Source: CAYLZN01 sp964387935
GTDB lineage: Bacteria > Acidobacteriota > Vicinamibacteria > Vicinamibacterales > JAFNAJ01
Length of the DNA stretch: 26,631 bases
Direction: 5' to 3'
Assembly (NCBI GenBank): GCA_964387935.1
Contig: CAYLZN010000040.1
Coordinates: 1 to 26,631 of the forward strand
The notes under the pieces were generated by a model. That model ran no database searches, was not told the origin of the DNA, and saw only the letters and a list, made by a program, of their open reading frames with translations. Shown here piece by piece: positions 9,248 to 17,205 of this stretch (position 1 is its first letter; every line of letters begins with the position of its first letter). A program made the translations under genes and the position numbers.

Positions 9248-11287
9248 CTACTTCAGGTAGGGTGCAAGGGCGGGCACCGCTGCCAGGAGTTCATCGGCGA
9301 CGAGGGCGCCGAAGACCTCGCTCGCCTTGCGAGAGAGATGCGTCGTGTCGGGCGTCCCGTCCGCCTTCGGCACGTTGAACTCGGATGCCCGGTCGGCGCC
9401 GAGTTCGTCGAGCAGCGCGATGCTCCGCCCATGGAGATCCACGAGTGGGACGTTGCGCTCGGCCGCGACCGCCCTGGCTGCCTCGACGTATGGTCCGAGG
9501 TCGGAGTGAATCCGCCCGTCCTCGCCGAACAGACGACGCGTGATCGAGGTCACGATCACCGGCTGGCTGCCCGCGGCGCGGGCCTCGTCGACGTAGCGCC
9601 TGAGGTTCGCCCGATACGTGGTGCCCGGATCCGTCTCGCGGTCGGCGCCCTTGCCCGGCATGTCGTTGTGGCCGAACTGGATCAGGACGTAGTCCGCACG
9701 TGACGTGAGTGCCGCCTTCCACAGGCCCTCGTCGAGATAGCTCTTCGAGCTGCGGCCGTTGCGCGCCAGGTTGATGCAGTCGGCACGGTCCTTCAGGCGG
9801 GCCTTGAAGCCCTGTCCCCAGCCGCTCTCGTCAGTCACCGTCGAATCGCCCACGAGGACGATGCGCACGCGCCAGGTCGGGGCCGTCACCGCGCCCGCAC
9901 CTGCGGCTGCCAGCGACCGGCCGGCACCGCGGTCCGGGGCCGGCGACCCGGGTGGCGATCCTGCCGAGGCCGCGCTGGTCGGCACCCACGGGGCCACCGC
10001 GTGAAACGACCAGACAGGCCCTGCGATCAGGCCAGTCGGGGTCACCGCATTCACGCGCCAGTAGTAGGTCGTGCCCTCGGTGAGCCGGCCGGGATCGAAC
10101 TGGGTGGTCGTGGTCTCGGCGCGGAACCGCGGTGGAGCCACCGTATCGAAGGCGACGCGATACGCGGTCGCGTTCCTCGCGCCCGCCCATCGCAGGATCG
10201 TCCCCTGCGCGCTGACCTCGAGGTCGCCGTGTTCCGGGCGCGGCGTGCTGGCGAACGGCAGCACGGCGGGCATGGTTTCCTCCGGGTCCCACGCCTGCCG
10301 GAACGTCCAGGCCGGCGTGATGTCCCTGGCGCGCGGGGCGCCCTGGGCGTTGTCCAGGTTGTCGGCAAACCACGCGAACGCCTCGCCGTCGCGTCGGTTG
10401 TTCGCGAAGAAGTACCGCGCGGGCCACCGGTAGGTACTCTCGGCCGACGGGCGGTAGATCGGCCGGTCCGCCATGTTCGCCGAGAACCGGTTGTCCAGCA
10501 GGAAGAACTGGCCGTCGCGGTTGTTGCGCCCGAGCGGGAACCCGGGCACGCCGTCGAAGGAGGATCGACGGATGACGAACTTCTGATCCGGGTCCCGGCT
10601 CCCGTCGTGCCAGATCCCCGCCGTCAGGCTGTGGGAGAAGAAGCGGCTGTTGGTGATGTAGCACCAGCCGCGCGGACACACGAAGTCCACCCACCCCTCG
10701 AAGGAGCAGTCCGCGTGGTAGTACATCCCGTTGCCCGTGTTCCACAGGCTCAGCGTGTCGCCACCGTCCGCGACGACGCTGGCGTGCACCAGCGTGATGC
10801 GCGTGGCGATGCCGCCGCTGCGGATGGCGAACTGGTGGTCGTGGTCCCCGTGCAGGCTCCCGTAGTTGTTGTGAATCGTCAGGTTCCCGATGAACACGTC
10901 CGTCACATCGTCACCGATGTTGACCACGGCTGCGCCCCAGTCGTCTGGATGCGCGGCACGCCAGTGCTTGCGCAGCTCGGCAAAGACGATGCGCGTCTTC
11001 TCGCGGTCCTCGCCGACGATGGCGATGTGGCTGGAGCGGATGAAGACCTTCTCCGCGTAGGAGCCGTTCTTCACGAGGACGAGGCGGAGGCGGGTGTTGT
11101 CGCGGGGAATCGTGTCGAGCGCCGCCTGAATGGTGCGGAACGGCGTGCTGCCGTCCTGTGCGACGATGAGGTCGGCGCGTTCATGTGGGGGGGCCGGCGG
11201 TGGAGTCTCCGTGCGTGGCGCGGGCGGCGAAGCCAGCAGCAGGGACAGGACAAGGGGGGCGAACGCAGCCACGGGTGCGGAACGCAT
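9248..11287 (-). CDS. Secreted pectinesterase / Fn3-like / rhamnogalacturonan acetylesterase-like fusion
   Basis: 679 residues in three parts after a signal peptide (about 1-22). Residues 38-345 are a pectinesterase-type right-handed beta helix (CE8): start DLIVAQDGSTPFRTIQAALD, a Gln in DHDHQFAIR (Q152), first catalytic Asp in GGDTLSL (D177) and second in GWVDFV (D201). The usual Arg/Trp motif is degenerate (LGRNN, 252-256). Residues about 350-430 look like a fibronectin type III module (ILRWAGARNATAYRVAF...TTYYWRVNAV). After a Pro/Gly/Ala linker (435-468), residues 474-679 form an SGNH hydrolase of rhamnogalacturonan-acetylesterase type (CE12) with GDST (Ser482), NGRSSKSY (Gly511), FGHND (539-542) and DTTH (Asp647, His650). 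The two activities would remove methyl and acetyl esters from pectin. The upstream region holds a heptamer repeat array shared with the divergent GNAT gene. Confidence 0.92.
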   Translation of the reverse strand: MRSAPVAAFAPLVLSLLLASPPAPRTETPPPAPPHERADLIVAQDGSTPFRTIQAALDTIPRDNTRLRLVLVKNGSYAEKVFIRSSHIAIVGEDREKTRIVFAELRKHWRAAHPDDWGAAVVNIGDDVTDVFIGNLTIHNNYGSLHGDHDHQFAIRSGGIATRITLVHASVVADGGDTLSLWNTGNGMYYHADCSFEGWVDFVCPRGWCYITNSRFFSHSLTAGIWHDGSRDPDQKFVIRRSSFDGVPGFPLGRNNRDGQFFLLDNRFSANMADRPIYRPSAESTYRWPARYFFANNRRDGEAFAWFADNLDNAQGAPRARDITPAWTFRQAWDPEETMPAVLPFASTPRPEHGDLEVSAQGTILRWAGARNATAYRVAFDTVAPPRFRAETTTTQFDPGRLTEGTTYYWRVNAVTPTGLIAGPVWSFHAVAPWVPTSAASAGSPPGSPAPDRGAGRSLAAAGAGAVTAPTWRVRIVLVGDSTVTDESGWGQGFKARLKDRADCINLARNGRSSKSYLDEGLWKAALTSRADYVLIQFGHNDMPGKGADRETDPGTTYRANLRRYVDEARAAGSQPVIVTSITRRLFGEDGRIHSDLGPYVEAARAVAAERNVPLVDLHGRSIALLDELGADRASEFNVPKADGTPDTTHLSRKASEVFGALVADELLAAVPALAPYLK

Positions 11288-11305
11288 GCTGGGTCATCCT
11301 ACCCC

Positions 11306-11333
11306 GGTCCCCGGCACCTGGCACTGGGCACCG
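11306..11333. repeat. Heptameric tandem repeat, 4 units (GGCACCT type)
   Basis: Four consecutive 7-base units without gaps: GGTCCCC, GGCACCT, GGCACTG, GGCACCG. The array fills the middle of the 66-base spacer between the divergent pectinesterase and GNAT starts. A TAAACT -10-like hexamer for the GNAT gene follows at 11338-11343. Two other heptamer arrays with different units occur in this window. Confidence 0.7.
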
Positions 11334-11353
11334 CAAGTAAACTGTCTGTTCGT

Positions 11354-12181
11354 ATGTTCTGTTCCCCAGCTCTCGCCTCCCGGATCGACCGCGCCGAAGG
11401 ACGCCTCTGCGCCGGCATCGCCCGGGCGATCGGCGCCCGCGCGCCCGACCTGCGAAGTGACGTGTTCGAGATCGCCGGAGGGGTCGCGGTCTTCGCCGGA
11501 CCCGGCTCACCCACCAACAAGATGATCGGGATCGGCTTCGATGGCCCCGTGGACGAATCGGAACTGGCGCACGTCGAGCGCCTGTTCGCCGAGCGTGAGG
11601 CGCCGCTGCAGGCCGAAGTCGCGACGCTGGCCGATCCCGGGCTCCCAGCGCTGCTCGTCGGGCGGGGCTATCGACCTGCCGGGTTCGAGAACGTACTGGG
11701 TCACGACCTTCGCGCGCTCGAGGCGCCGTCGGTACCGGCCGTGTCGATCGAGCGCGCGAGTCCCGAGACGCTGGCGGCCCTGACCGACGTGATCGTGCAG
11801 GGATTCGCGTGTCCGGACGATCAGGGCGTGGGTGGTGATGCCGTCCCGCCTTCGGAGGAACTCCGCCACTGGTTCCAGTTGACCATGAGCGTGCCGGGGT
11901 TCGAGGGGTTCCTGGCGCACCTGGGCGATGCGCCGGTGGGGGGAGGCTCGCTTCGCCTCGACGCGCGGATCGCGCAGCTGGCGGGCGCGGCCACGCTCCC
12001 CGCGTTCCGCCGTCGAGGTGTCCAGACGGCGCTGCTGCGCTGGCGCCTCGCCCACGCGCGCGCCTCCGGTTGCGACGTCGCCGTCGTCACGACTCAGCCC
12101 GCGTCGAAGTCCCAGCAGAACGTTCAGCGAGAGGGATTTCAGTTGCTCTACGCCCGGCAGTTGCTCGTCAAACAGCCCTGA
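11354..12181 (+). CDS. GNAT-family N-acetyltransferase
   Basis: 275 residues. The ATG at 11354 is the first plausible start; the frame is open far upstream, but that part is antisense to the pectinesterase gene and has no homology. The catalytic GNAT fold lies in the C-terminal half: a strand AQLAGAATL, then the acetyl-CoA pyrophosphate loop FRRRGVQTALL (about 218-228, R-x-x-G-x-x-A form), then DVAVVTT and the final SQQNVQREGFQLLYARQLLV. The N-terminal 130 residues look like a second, degenerate GNAT half (FEIAGGVAVFAGPGSP...ALLVGRGYRPAGFENVL), as in two-domain members. The substrate is unknown. No Shine-Dalgarno is seen, and TAAACT lies ten bases upstream of the ATG, so the leader is very short. 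There is no signal peptide, so it should be cytosolic. Confidence 0.87.
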   Translation: MFCSPALASRIDRAEGRLCAGIARAIGARAPDLRSDVFEIAGGVAVFAGPGSPTNKMIGIGFDGPVDESELAHVERLFAEREAPLQAEVATLADPGLPALLVGRGYRPAGFENVLGHDLRALEAPSVPAVSIERASPETLAALTDVIVQGFACPDDQGVGGDAVPPSEELRHWFQLTMSVPGFEGFLAHLGDAPVGGGSLRLDARIAQLAGAATLPAFRRRGVQTALLRWRLAHARASGCDVAVVTTQPASKSQQNVQREGFQLLYARQLLVKQP

Positions 12182-12221
12182 TCGCTTGCGCGGCGCACCA
12201 CATCGGACACAGGGGCCGAGG

Positions 12222-12665
12222 TCACGTCTCGGGTGGAACCACGACCACCGTGTCGGGACCGTGCCCGGCCGGGACGAGAGACCGCAACCCACGGTCGAAC
12301 GTCGCGATGCGCCCTCGGTGGCGAATGGCGAGCCCGACCAGGTGGGCGTCTGTGACCTGCTGGTGGCCCACGATGCGATCGAGCGCAACGTTCTTCGAAT
12401 CCGCGAAGCGGAGATCGTCGGCCCAGAAGCGATGGCCCGGCAGCGCGGTGATCCGGCGCAGGAGTGCGGCCGCTTCCTGCGGCGACACCGCGGCTGGCAC
12501 CACGCGGGCATTGCAGGACACCCGGACGAATCCCAGCTCGACGAGAGGCGTCGTGGCCCAGCCCGCGCGGGTGTGCCGCGCGAACCACGCGTGCGCGGCC
12601 GCGTGGTGCACGTGATTGGGCCAGGCGAGCGCGACGAGCAGGTTGACGTCGAGCAGCGAGACCAT
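12222..12665 (-). CDS. vapC: VapC-type PIN-domain toxin
   Basis: 147 residues with the four acidic residues of the PIN nuclease site: D6 in SLLDVNLLVAL, E43 in PLVELGF, D106 in QQVTDAHLVGLA and D124 in ATFDRGL. VapC toxins are Mg2+-dependent RNases that cleave tRNA or rRNA and are held inactive by the partner antitoxin. The start codon overlaps the antitoxin stop (TGATG, one shared base), which implies translational coupling and a matched ratio of the two proteins. The length is within the family norm and all key residues are present, so it should be active. The RNA target cannot be predicted. Confidence 0.93.
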   Translation of the reverse strand: MVSLLDVNLLVALAWPNHVHHAAAHAWFARHTRAGWATTPLVELGFVRVSCNARVVPAAVSPQEAAALLRRITALPGHRFWADDLRFADSKNVALDRIVGHQQVTDAHLVGLAIRHRGRIATFDRGLRSLVPAGHGPDTVVVVPPET

Positions 12666-12889
12666 CAGGCCTCGTCCAGGGCGTCGCGGACCATGTCGGG
12701 CGTGAGCGGCCGACTGTCGGCGGGCACGTCGAAGACGGGGAACGCTCCGGCGGTGACGACCGTGCGGGCAGGATTCAGTGCACGTCGGGCCAGCCGCGAG
12801 AGGATCTTCCCCACGCTGGTGCGCTCGATGGCCGCCAGGCTCCTGACGGCCTCATAGATGTCGTCGTCGAGATGCACCGTGGTCCTCAT
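12665..12889 (-). CDS. vapB: VapB-type ribbon-helix-helix antitoxin
   Basis: 74 residues. The N-terminus MRTTVHLDDDIYEAVRSLA is a ribbon-helix-helix DNA-binding motif: one strand, then helix EAVRSLAAIERT, turn, and helix SVGKILSRLARRAL. The C-terminal tail (FDVPADSRPLTPDMVRDALDEA) matches the toxin-binding tail common in VapB proteins paired with this PIN subtype. The frame is open far upstream, antisense to the S9 gene, but the RHH fold begins at this ATG. There is no Shine-Dalgarno: the bases before the ATG are CGACCC, and a -10 hexamer ends six bases upstream, so the mRNA is probably leaderless. A perfect palindrome lies 21-40 bases upstream and is the likely site of autorepression. Confidence 0.9.
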   Translation of the reverse strand: MRTTVHLDDDIYEAVRSLAAIERTSVGKILSRLARRALNPARTVVTAGAFPVFDVPADSRPLTPDMVRDALDEA

Positions 12890-12895
12890 GGGTCG

Positions 12896-12924
12896 AGGAT
12901 AGCATCTCCGCATCATGATGTCAT
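12896..12924 (-). promoter_or_regulatory. vapBC promoter
   Basis: Read on the minus strand: ATGACA (-35, plus coordinates 12919-12924, 5 of 6 matches to TTGACA), a 17-base spacer, and TATCCT (-10, 12896-12901, 4 of 6 matches). Transcription would start at about 12889, the A of the vapB start codon. The -35 lies inside the palindromic operator. Confidence 0.6.
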
Positions 12925-12929
12925 GATGC
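12910..12929. promoter_or_regulatory. Palindromic operator upstream of vapBC
   Basis: A perfect inverted repeat: arms GCATCATGA and TCATGATGC (9 bp each) around a TG spacer, 20 bp in all. It covers the -35 and part of the spacer of the vapBC promoter, the usual place for RHH antitoxin repression. It also lies 33 bases before the -35 of the divergent S9-peptidase promoter, so it could influence that gene too. Confidence 0.75.
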
Positions 12930-12962
12930 GCGACCATGCGTGCCCGGGTGGCCGCTCCCGGG

Positions 12963-12991
12963 TTGACAACGCGGTTCCCGCCCGCAATCAT
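12963..12991 (+). promoter_or_regulatory. Promoter of the S9 peptidase / glycosidase operon
   Basis: A perfect TTGACA (12963-12968), a 17-base spacer, and AATCAT (12986-12991, 4 of 6). The predicted start near 12998 leaves a leader of about 30 bases that carries the GAGGGGAGG ribosome-binding site before the ATG at 13028. Confidence 0.6.
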
Positions 12992-13027
12992 CGGCCTCCG
13001 GTTCGCCACGTCCGAGGGGAGGATTCG

Positions 13028-15091
13028 ATGCGGGAGTTCCTGCCGGCGCCCGCGCCGCGGTGTGCCGCACGCCGCCTCGCGCTGCTCGCCTGTGCCGCGG
13101 TCGGCTTGCTCGCGACGTCTGAGGCCGTCGCGGCGCGCCGCCTCACGCCCGCCGACTACCACACGCTCCGCGCGGTCGGGGACGTCGCCGTCGCGCCGGA
13201 CGGCTCGCGCCTCGCCTACACCGTGCGTCAATACGACGGGCCGGGGCGGCCCGCGACCAGCGTCTGGCTGCGGACACTGCCTTCCGGCGCCCCGACCAGG
13301 GTTGGCGGCGACACAGACCGCGGCCGCAGTCCACTCTGGTCGCGCGACGGCCGGCACCTGGCCTTCCTCGGCAGCATCGGCGGCCGCAGCGGACTTCACG
13401 TCGTCAACGCCGACGGGTCCGGTGTCCGGTTCCTGGCGGCCGTGCAGGGGTCCAACAGCCCGATCACCCACGAAGGCGCCGCCATCGCCTGGGCGCCCGA
13501 CGGCCGCCGGATCGCCTTCGTCTCCGCGACGCCAGGTCCTGAGACGGCCGACGCCACGGGCGATCCCGTCGTCATCACGCGCTACAAGTACAAGCCGGAC
13601 GCCGCCGAGGGTCTCACCCGCTTCAACGACAATCGCCGTCGCCACCTCTTCGTCGTCGATCTCGCCACGACCACCGTCAGCCAGCTCACCGACGGCGAGT
13701 TCGACGAGTGGGCCATCGACTGGGCGCCGGATGGCCAGGAGATCGTCTTCGTCTCGAATCGCGACCCCGACGCCGACCGCGTGTACAACCCGGACATCTT
13801 CACCGTGCGTGTGGCCGACCGCGCCATCCGTCGCGTCACGGCAACCGAGAGCGCCGAGTTCCAGCCCCGGTGGTCGCCAGGCGGCACCCGCATCGCCTTC
13901 CTGGGGACGTCGCGCGGCGTGACCGATCTCGAGACGCAGATGGAGGACACGCACGTCTGGCTGATCGGACGTGACGGGTCGGACCGTCGCGAGGTGGGGG
14001 CCGCGATCGACAACCGCCAGGACGAGGCCCGATTCTCGTCCGACGGCCTGTTCCTCTACTGTCTGGTCGAGGATGGCGTGTCGGATTCGCTGTTCCGGCT
14101 GCCGGTCGGCGGCGGCCCGCCCGAACGCGTCGTGGCCGAGATCGGTCGCCTGACGGCCTGGGCGCAGGCGGGCGCCACGCTCGCCTACGTGCTCTCCACT
14201 CCCGCGGACTACGCGCAACTCTACGTGCGCGAAGGGACAGGTCCCTCGCGCCGCGTCACGTCACTGAACGACATGGCCTTGCGCGACGTCGATCTTGCCC
14301 CCGTCGAGACGTTTCGCTTCGTCAGCAACGACTTCAAGTTCCGGGTCGAGGCGCTGCTCACGAGGCCCCTCGGGCAGTCGACGCAGGAGCGCTCGCATCC
14401 GATGGTCGTGGTGATCCACGGCGGTCCGCACGGACGGCAGGGGCCGGCGTTCGACTACCGGGCCCAGGTCTACGCCGCTCGCGGCTGGGCCGTCCTGATG
14501 GTGAACTTTCGCGGCTCGACCGGTTACGGCCAGGCCTTCGCGGACGCGGTCTTCGGCGACCAGAACGGCGCAGAGGCCCAGGACGTGCTGTACGGCGTCG
14601 CCGCGGCGCTGCGGCGGAATCCCTGGATCGACGCGTCGCGCGTAGCCGTCGAGGGCGGCAGCTACGGCGGGCAGCTCACCTGCTGGCTCGTCACGCAGAC
14701 AGCGATGTTCAGGTCGGCCATCGCGCGCGCCCCCATCACCAACATCATCAGCTACAACTACATGACCTACTACAACATGTACGAGCAGATGACCTGGGGC
14801 CAGCTCCCGCACCAGGGCAACCTCATGGACGTGCTCTGGGAGCGATCGGCGCTCAAGCACGTCGCCAAGGTCCGCACGCCCGTCATGCTCGTGCACGGCG
14901 AGAACGACAACGACGTGCCCATCGCGGAATCGGAGCAGTTCTACATCGGGCTCAAGGACGTCGGCGTCGAGACCGTCATGGTGCGCTACCCGCGCGAAGG
15001 TCACGGCATCACCGAGGCGAAGCACGTGGTGGACTGGCTCGAGCGCAGCCTGGCGTGGCACGAGCGCCACCTCGCGCGGACACGGCCATGA
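13028..15091 (+). CDS. Secreted S9-family prolyl oligopeptidase-like peptidase
   Basis: 687 residues from an ATG with GAGGGGAGG just upstream. It starts with a signal peptide (RRLALLACAAVGLLATSEAVA). Residues about 45-430 form a beta-propeller made of repeated WSxDG/WAPDG blades (for example WSRDGRHLAFL, WAPDGRRIAFV, WAPDGQEIVFV, RWSPGGTRIAFL). The C-terminal alpha/beta hydrolase domain has the oxyanion region VVIHGGPHG (461-469), nucleophile Ser545 in GGSYGGQ, Asp627 in HGENDNDVP and His659 in EGHGI. This layout fits the acylaminoacyl-peptidase/oligopeptidase branch, which cuts short peptides that can enter the propeller. The next gene begins inside its stop codon (ATGA overlap), so the two are translated together. 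An ATG in the same frame at 12872 would overlap vapB and lacks a signal peptide. Confidence 0.93.
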   Translation: MREFLPAPAPRCAARRLALLACAAVGLLATSEAVAARRLTPADYHTLRAVGDVAVAPDGSRLAYTVRQYDGPGRPATSVWLRTLPSGAPTRVGGDTDRGRSPLWSRDGRHLAFLGSIGGRSGLHVVNADGSGVRFLAAVQGSNSPITHEGAAIAWAPDGRRIAFVSATPGPETADATGDPVVITRYKYKPDAAEGLTRFNDNRRRHLFVVDLATTTVSQLTDGEFDEWAIDWAPDGQEIVFVSNRDPDADRVYNPDIFTVRVADRAIRRVTATESAEFQPRWSPGGTRIAFLGTSRGVTDLETQMEDTHVWLIGRDGSDRREVGAAIDNRQDEARFSSDGLFLYCLVEDGVSDSLFRLPVGGGPPERVVAEIGRLTAWAQAGATLAYVLSTPADYAQLYVREGTGPSRRVTSLNDMALRDVDLAPVETFRFVSNDFKFRVEALLTRPLGQSTQERSHPMVVVIHGGPHGRQGPAFDYRAQVYAARGWAVLMVNFRGSTGYGQAFADAVFGDQNGAEAQDVLYGVAAALRRNPWIDASRVAVEGGSYGGQLTCWLVTQTAMFRSAIARAPITNIISYNYMTYYNMYEQMTWGQLPHQGNLMDVLWERSALKHVAKVRTPVMLVHGENDNDVPIAESEQFYIGLKDVGVETVMVRYPREGHGITEAKHVVDWLERSLAWHERHLARTRP

Positions 15092-17199
15092 CCCGGCTCC
15101 GCCTCACCCTGGCCGCAGCGCTCGCACTGATCCTGGGTGCCACAGCACAGGCTCAGCCTCCGCCTGCCCTGGCCCCACCCAATGACGTGGCGGACGTGCA
15201 GCTTCGAGACGGCGTGATTCAGCTCCGGTATCACGGGGAACTCGTGTTCGACGGGCGCGTCTCGAATCCGACGGCCCTGGTGTCCGTCACGCCGTCGGTG
15301 GCGCGCACCGCCGACCGTGTGGACCAGGCGATCGCCTTCCATGCCGCCCGCCGCGGGGCGCCGCTGGAGCTCACGGGCACGATCACCGGCAGCGACGAGG
15401 CCTTCCCGGCGGAATCCGACCGCCCCACCGTGGCCCGCCCGATCGTCCGCCACGCGTCGGGCCTCAGTCGCAGCCTCCTCAACCAGGCCGTGTACGACCG
15501 CCGCTGGGACTGGGTCCTGTCGGTGGACGACCAGCCGCGGACTACCGTCCGCATCGTCCCGACCGGTGACGGGCCGGCCCGCCGCACGTTCACGCTGCAG
15601 GCCACGGGCTCCGAGATCGTGCTGCGCTTCAGGCCCCGCTTCTACCAGCGCCACCGCGGGCTGGGCGCGTTCGAGCCGTGGACCTATCGCGTCTGGCCGC
15701 ATCCCATCGTCGGCTGGTGCTCGTGGTTCGCGTTCTTCGACAAGGTGACCGAGCGGGACATCCGGCACACGGCCGACGTGCTCGCCGAGGTCCTGGCGCC
15801 GTACGGGTACGAGTACCTGCAGATCGACGACGGGTATCAGCGGGCGACGGGGCTGCCGGAGTTGTGGCTGACGCCCAACGAGAAGTTTCCGAGCGGGCTG
15901 CCGGCGCTGGCGAACCACATCCGGAGCCGGGGTCTGAAGCCGGGCATCTGGACGAACGCCACGTTCTCGCAGACCGAGTACGCCAACGCGCACAAGGAGT
16001 GGTTCGTTCGCGACGCGAGCGGGCAGGTGGCGCGCGGCAACTGGATCGACCATCCCGTGGACGCCACGGTACCGGCCGCGCTCGACGCCCTCGTGCGGCC
16101 CATCTACCGCGGCCTGCGCCAGATGGGGTGGGAGTACTTCAAGCTGGATGCGCTGCGGCACCTCCGCTACGAGGGCTACAACAGCTTCCGCGATCACTTC
16201 GCGTCGCCATCGCTCGATCCCGCCCGGGCCCTGCGTCGATACGTGGCGGCGGTGCGGGATGAAATCGGCCGTAACCAGTTCCTGCTCGCGTGCTGGGGCG
16301 TGCGTCCCGAACTGATCGGCCTGGTGGACGGGTGCCGCCTCGGCACGGATGGCTACTCGTACGCCGGCCTCGCGCAGTTCAACTCGTTCAACAACGTGGT
16401 GTGGCGCAACGACCCGGACCACATCGAGTTGAGCGACCGCGAAGCCTGGCGCTCCACGATGGTCACCTCGCTGACGGGGTCGCTGTTCCTGCTGACCGAC
16501 AAGCCAGAGCGGTACCGGACCCCCTTCGTGGAGCCCGCCAAGCGCACCGCTCCGGTGCTGGTCACGCTGCCAGGACAGCTCTACGACGTCGATCCCTCGC
16601 GCTCGTCCGCGCTGGCCCGTGTCGATGGCGAGGTGAGCGGGCGTGACCCCAAGCCCTTCGATGCCGGGCTCACGCCGGCCGTGGACCTGTTCCTGCTCGA
16701 GATCAACCGGCCCTTCGAATCGTGGGTCGTGCTGGGGCGGACGGGGGAACAGGTGACGCGGATTGCCTTCGCGGATCTCGGGCTCGATCCGGCCAAGCGG
16801 TACCTCGTGTTCGAGTTCTGGGGCCAGGAGCTGCTGGGGAGTTTCACGGAGGCCTTCGCGCCCGGCGCCCTGCCGGCGCGGAACGCGCAGGCGTTCGTCA
16901 TCCGCGAACTCCTGAACCGCCCGCAGCTCGTGGCCACGAGCCGTCATGTGACTGGGGGCGGCGTGGACCTGCGCGACGTCTCCTGGAGCGACAGCGTCCT
17001 CACGGGACGCAGCCAGGTCGTCGCCGGCGATCCCTACGAGGTCTTCGTGACCGAGCCGCCCGGGTGGGTGCTGACGGCGTTTCGCTGCGAGGGCGCGGAA
17101 CCGCTGCCCGCGACGCGTCGGTCAGGACTGGTCGCGTCCGGGTGTCGCACGTCGCGGACGGGTGACGTCGTCTGGCGAGCCGGGTTCGCGCGGCGCTGA
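15088..17199 (+). CDS. Secreted clan GH-D (GH36/GH27-like) alpha-galactosidase-like glycosidase
   Basis: 703 residues with a signal peptide (LRLTLAAALALILGATAQAQ). An N-terminal beta-sandwich (about 35-200) precedes a TIM barrel that begins at HPIVGWCSWFAFFDKVTERDI. Clan GH-D features are LQIDDGYQ (244-251), GIWTN (286-290), the predicted nucleophile Asp354 in YFKLDALRHL, CWGV (402-405) and a candidate acid/base Asp421 in RLGTDGYSY. A C-terminal beta domain follows (about 540-700). GH36-type enzymes release alpha-galactose from oligosaccharides and glycans; raffinose-synthase-like or other alpha-glycosidase specificity is also possible because the barrel motifs are not identical to well-studied members. 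The ATG overlaps the peptidase stop by four bases, so expression is coupled. Together with the pectin esterases at 9-11 kb this suggests plant glycan use. Confidence 0.85.
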   Translation: MTRLRLTLAAALALILGATAQAQPPPALAPPNDVADVQLRDGVIQLRYHGELVFDGRVSNPTALVSVTPSVARTADRVDQAIAFHAARRGAPLELTGTITGSDEAFPAESDRPTVARPIVRHASGLSRSLLNQAVYDRRWDWVLSVDDQPRTTVRIVPTGDGPARRTFTLQATGSEIVLRFRPRFYQRHRGLGAFEPWTYRVWPHPIVGWCSWFAFFDKVTERDIRHTADVLAEVLAPYGYEYLQIDDGYQRATGLPELWLTPNEKFPSGLPALANHIRSRGLKPGIWTNATFSQTEYANAHKEWFVRDASGQVARGNWIDHPVDATVPAALDALVRPIYRGLRQMGWEYFKLDALRHLRYEGYNSFRDHFASPSLDPARALRRYVAAVRDEIGRNQFLLACWGVRPELIGLVDGCRLGTDGYSYAGLAQFNSFNNVVWRNDPDHIELSDREAWRSTMVTSLTGSLFLLTDKPERYRTPFVEPAKRTAPVLVTLPGQLYDVDPSRSSALARVDGEVSGRDPKPFDAGLTPAVDLFLLEINRPFESWVVLGRTGEQVTRIAFADLGLDPAKRYLVFEFWGQELLGSFTEAFAPGALPARNAQAFVIRELLNRPQLVATSRHVTGGGVDLRDVSWSDSVLTGRSQVVAGDPYEVFVTEPPGWVLTAFRCEGAEPLPATRRSGLVASGCRTSRTGDVVWRAGFARR

Positions 17200-17205
17200 T
17201 GCCGG

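Noticed and set aside
7996..12217. A shared short word ACACAGGGGCCG in two intergenic regions (near 7999 and 12207)
   Set aside because: Only 12 bases and GC-rich, with no further similarity around it. Only the first copy is part of a hairpin, so chance is likely.
12872..13027. N-terminal extension of the S9 peptidase from an earlier ATG
   Set aside because: It would overlap vapB, run through the TTGACA promoter and operator, and push the signal peptide inside. The ATG at 13028 has a strong ribosome-binding site.
12890..14218. Long upstream extension of the VapB frame
   Set aside because: The extension is antisense to the S9 peptidase and has no homology; the RHH motif begins at the ATG at 12889.
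15001..16947. A 648-residue minus-strand open frame opposite the glycosidase
   Set aside because: It has the Arg/His/Val/Gly-rich composition of antisense frames and no recognisable motif; the plus strand carries a clear signal peptide and catalytic residues.
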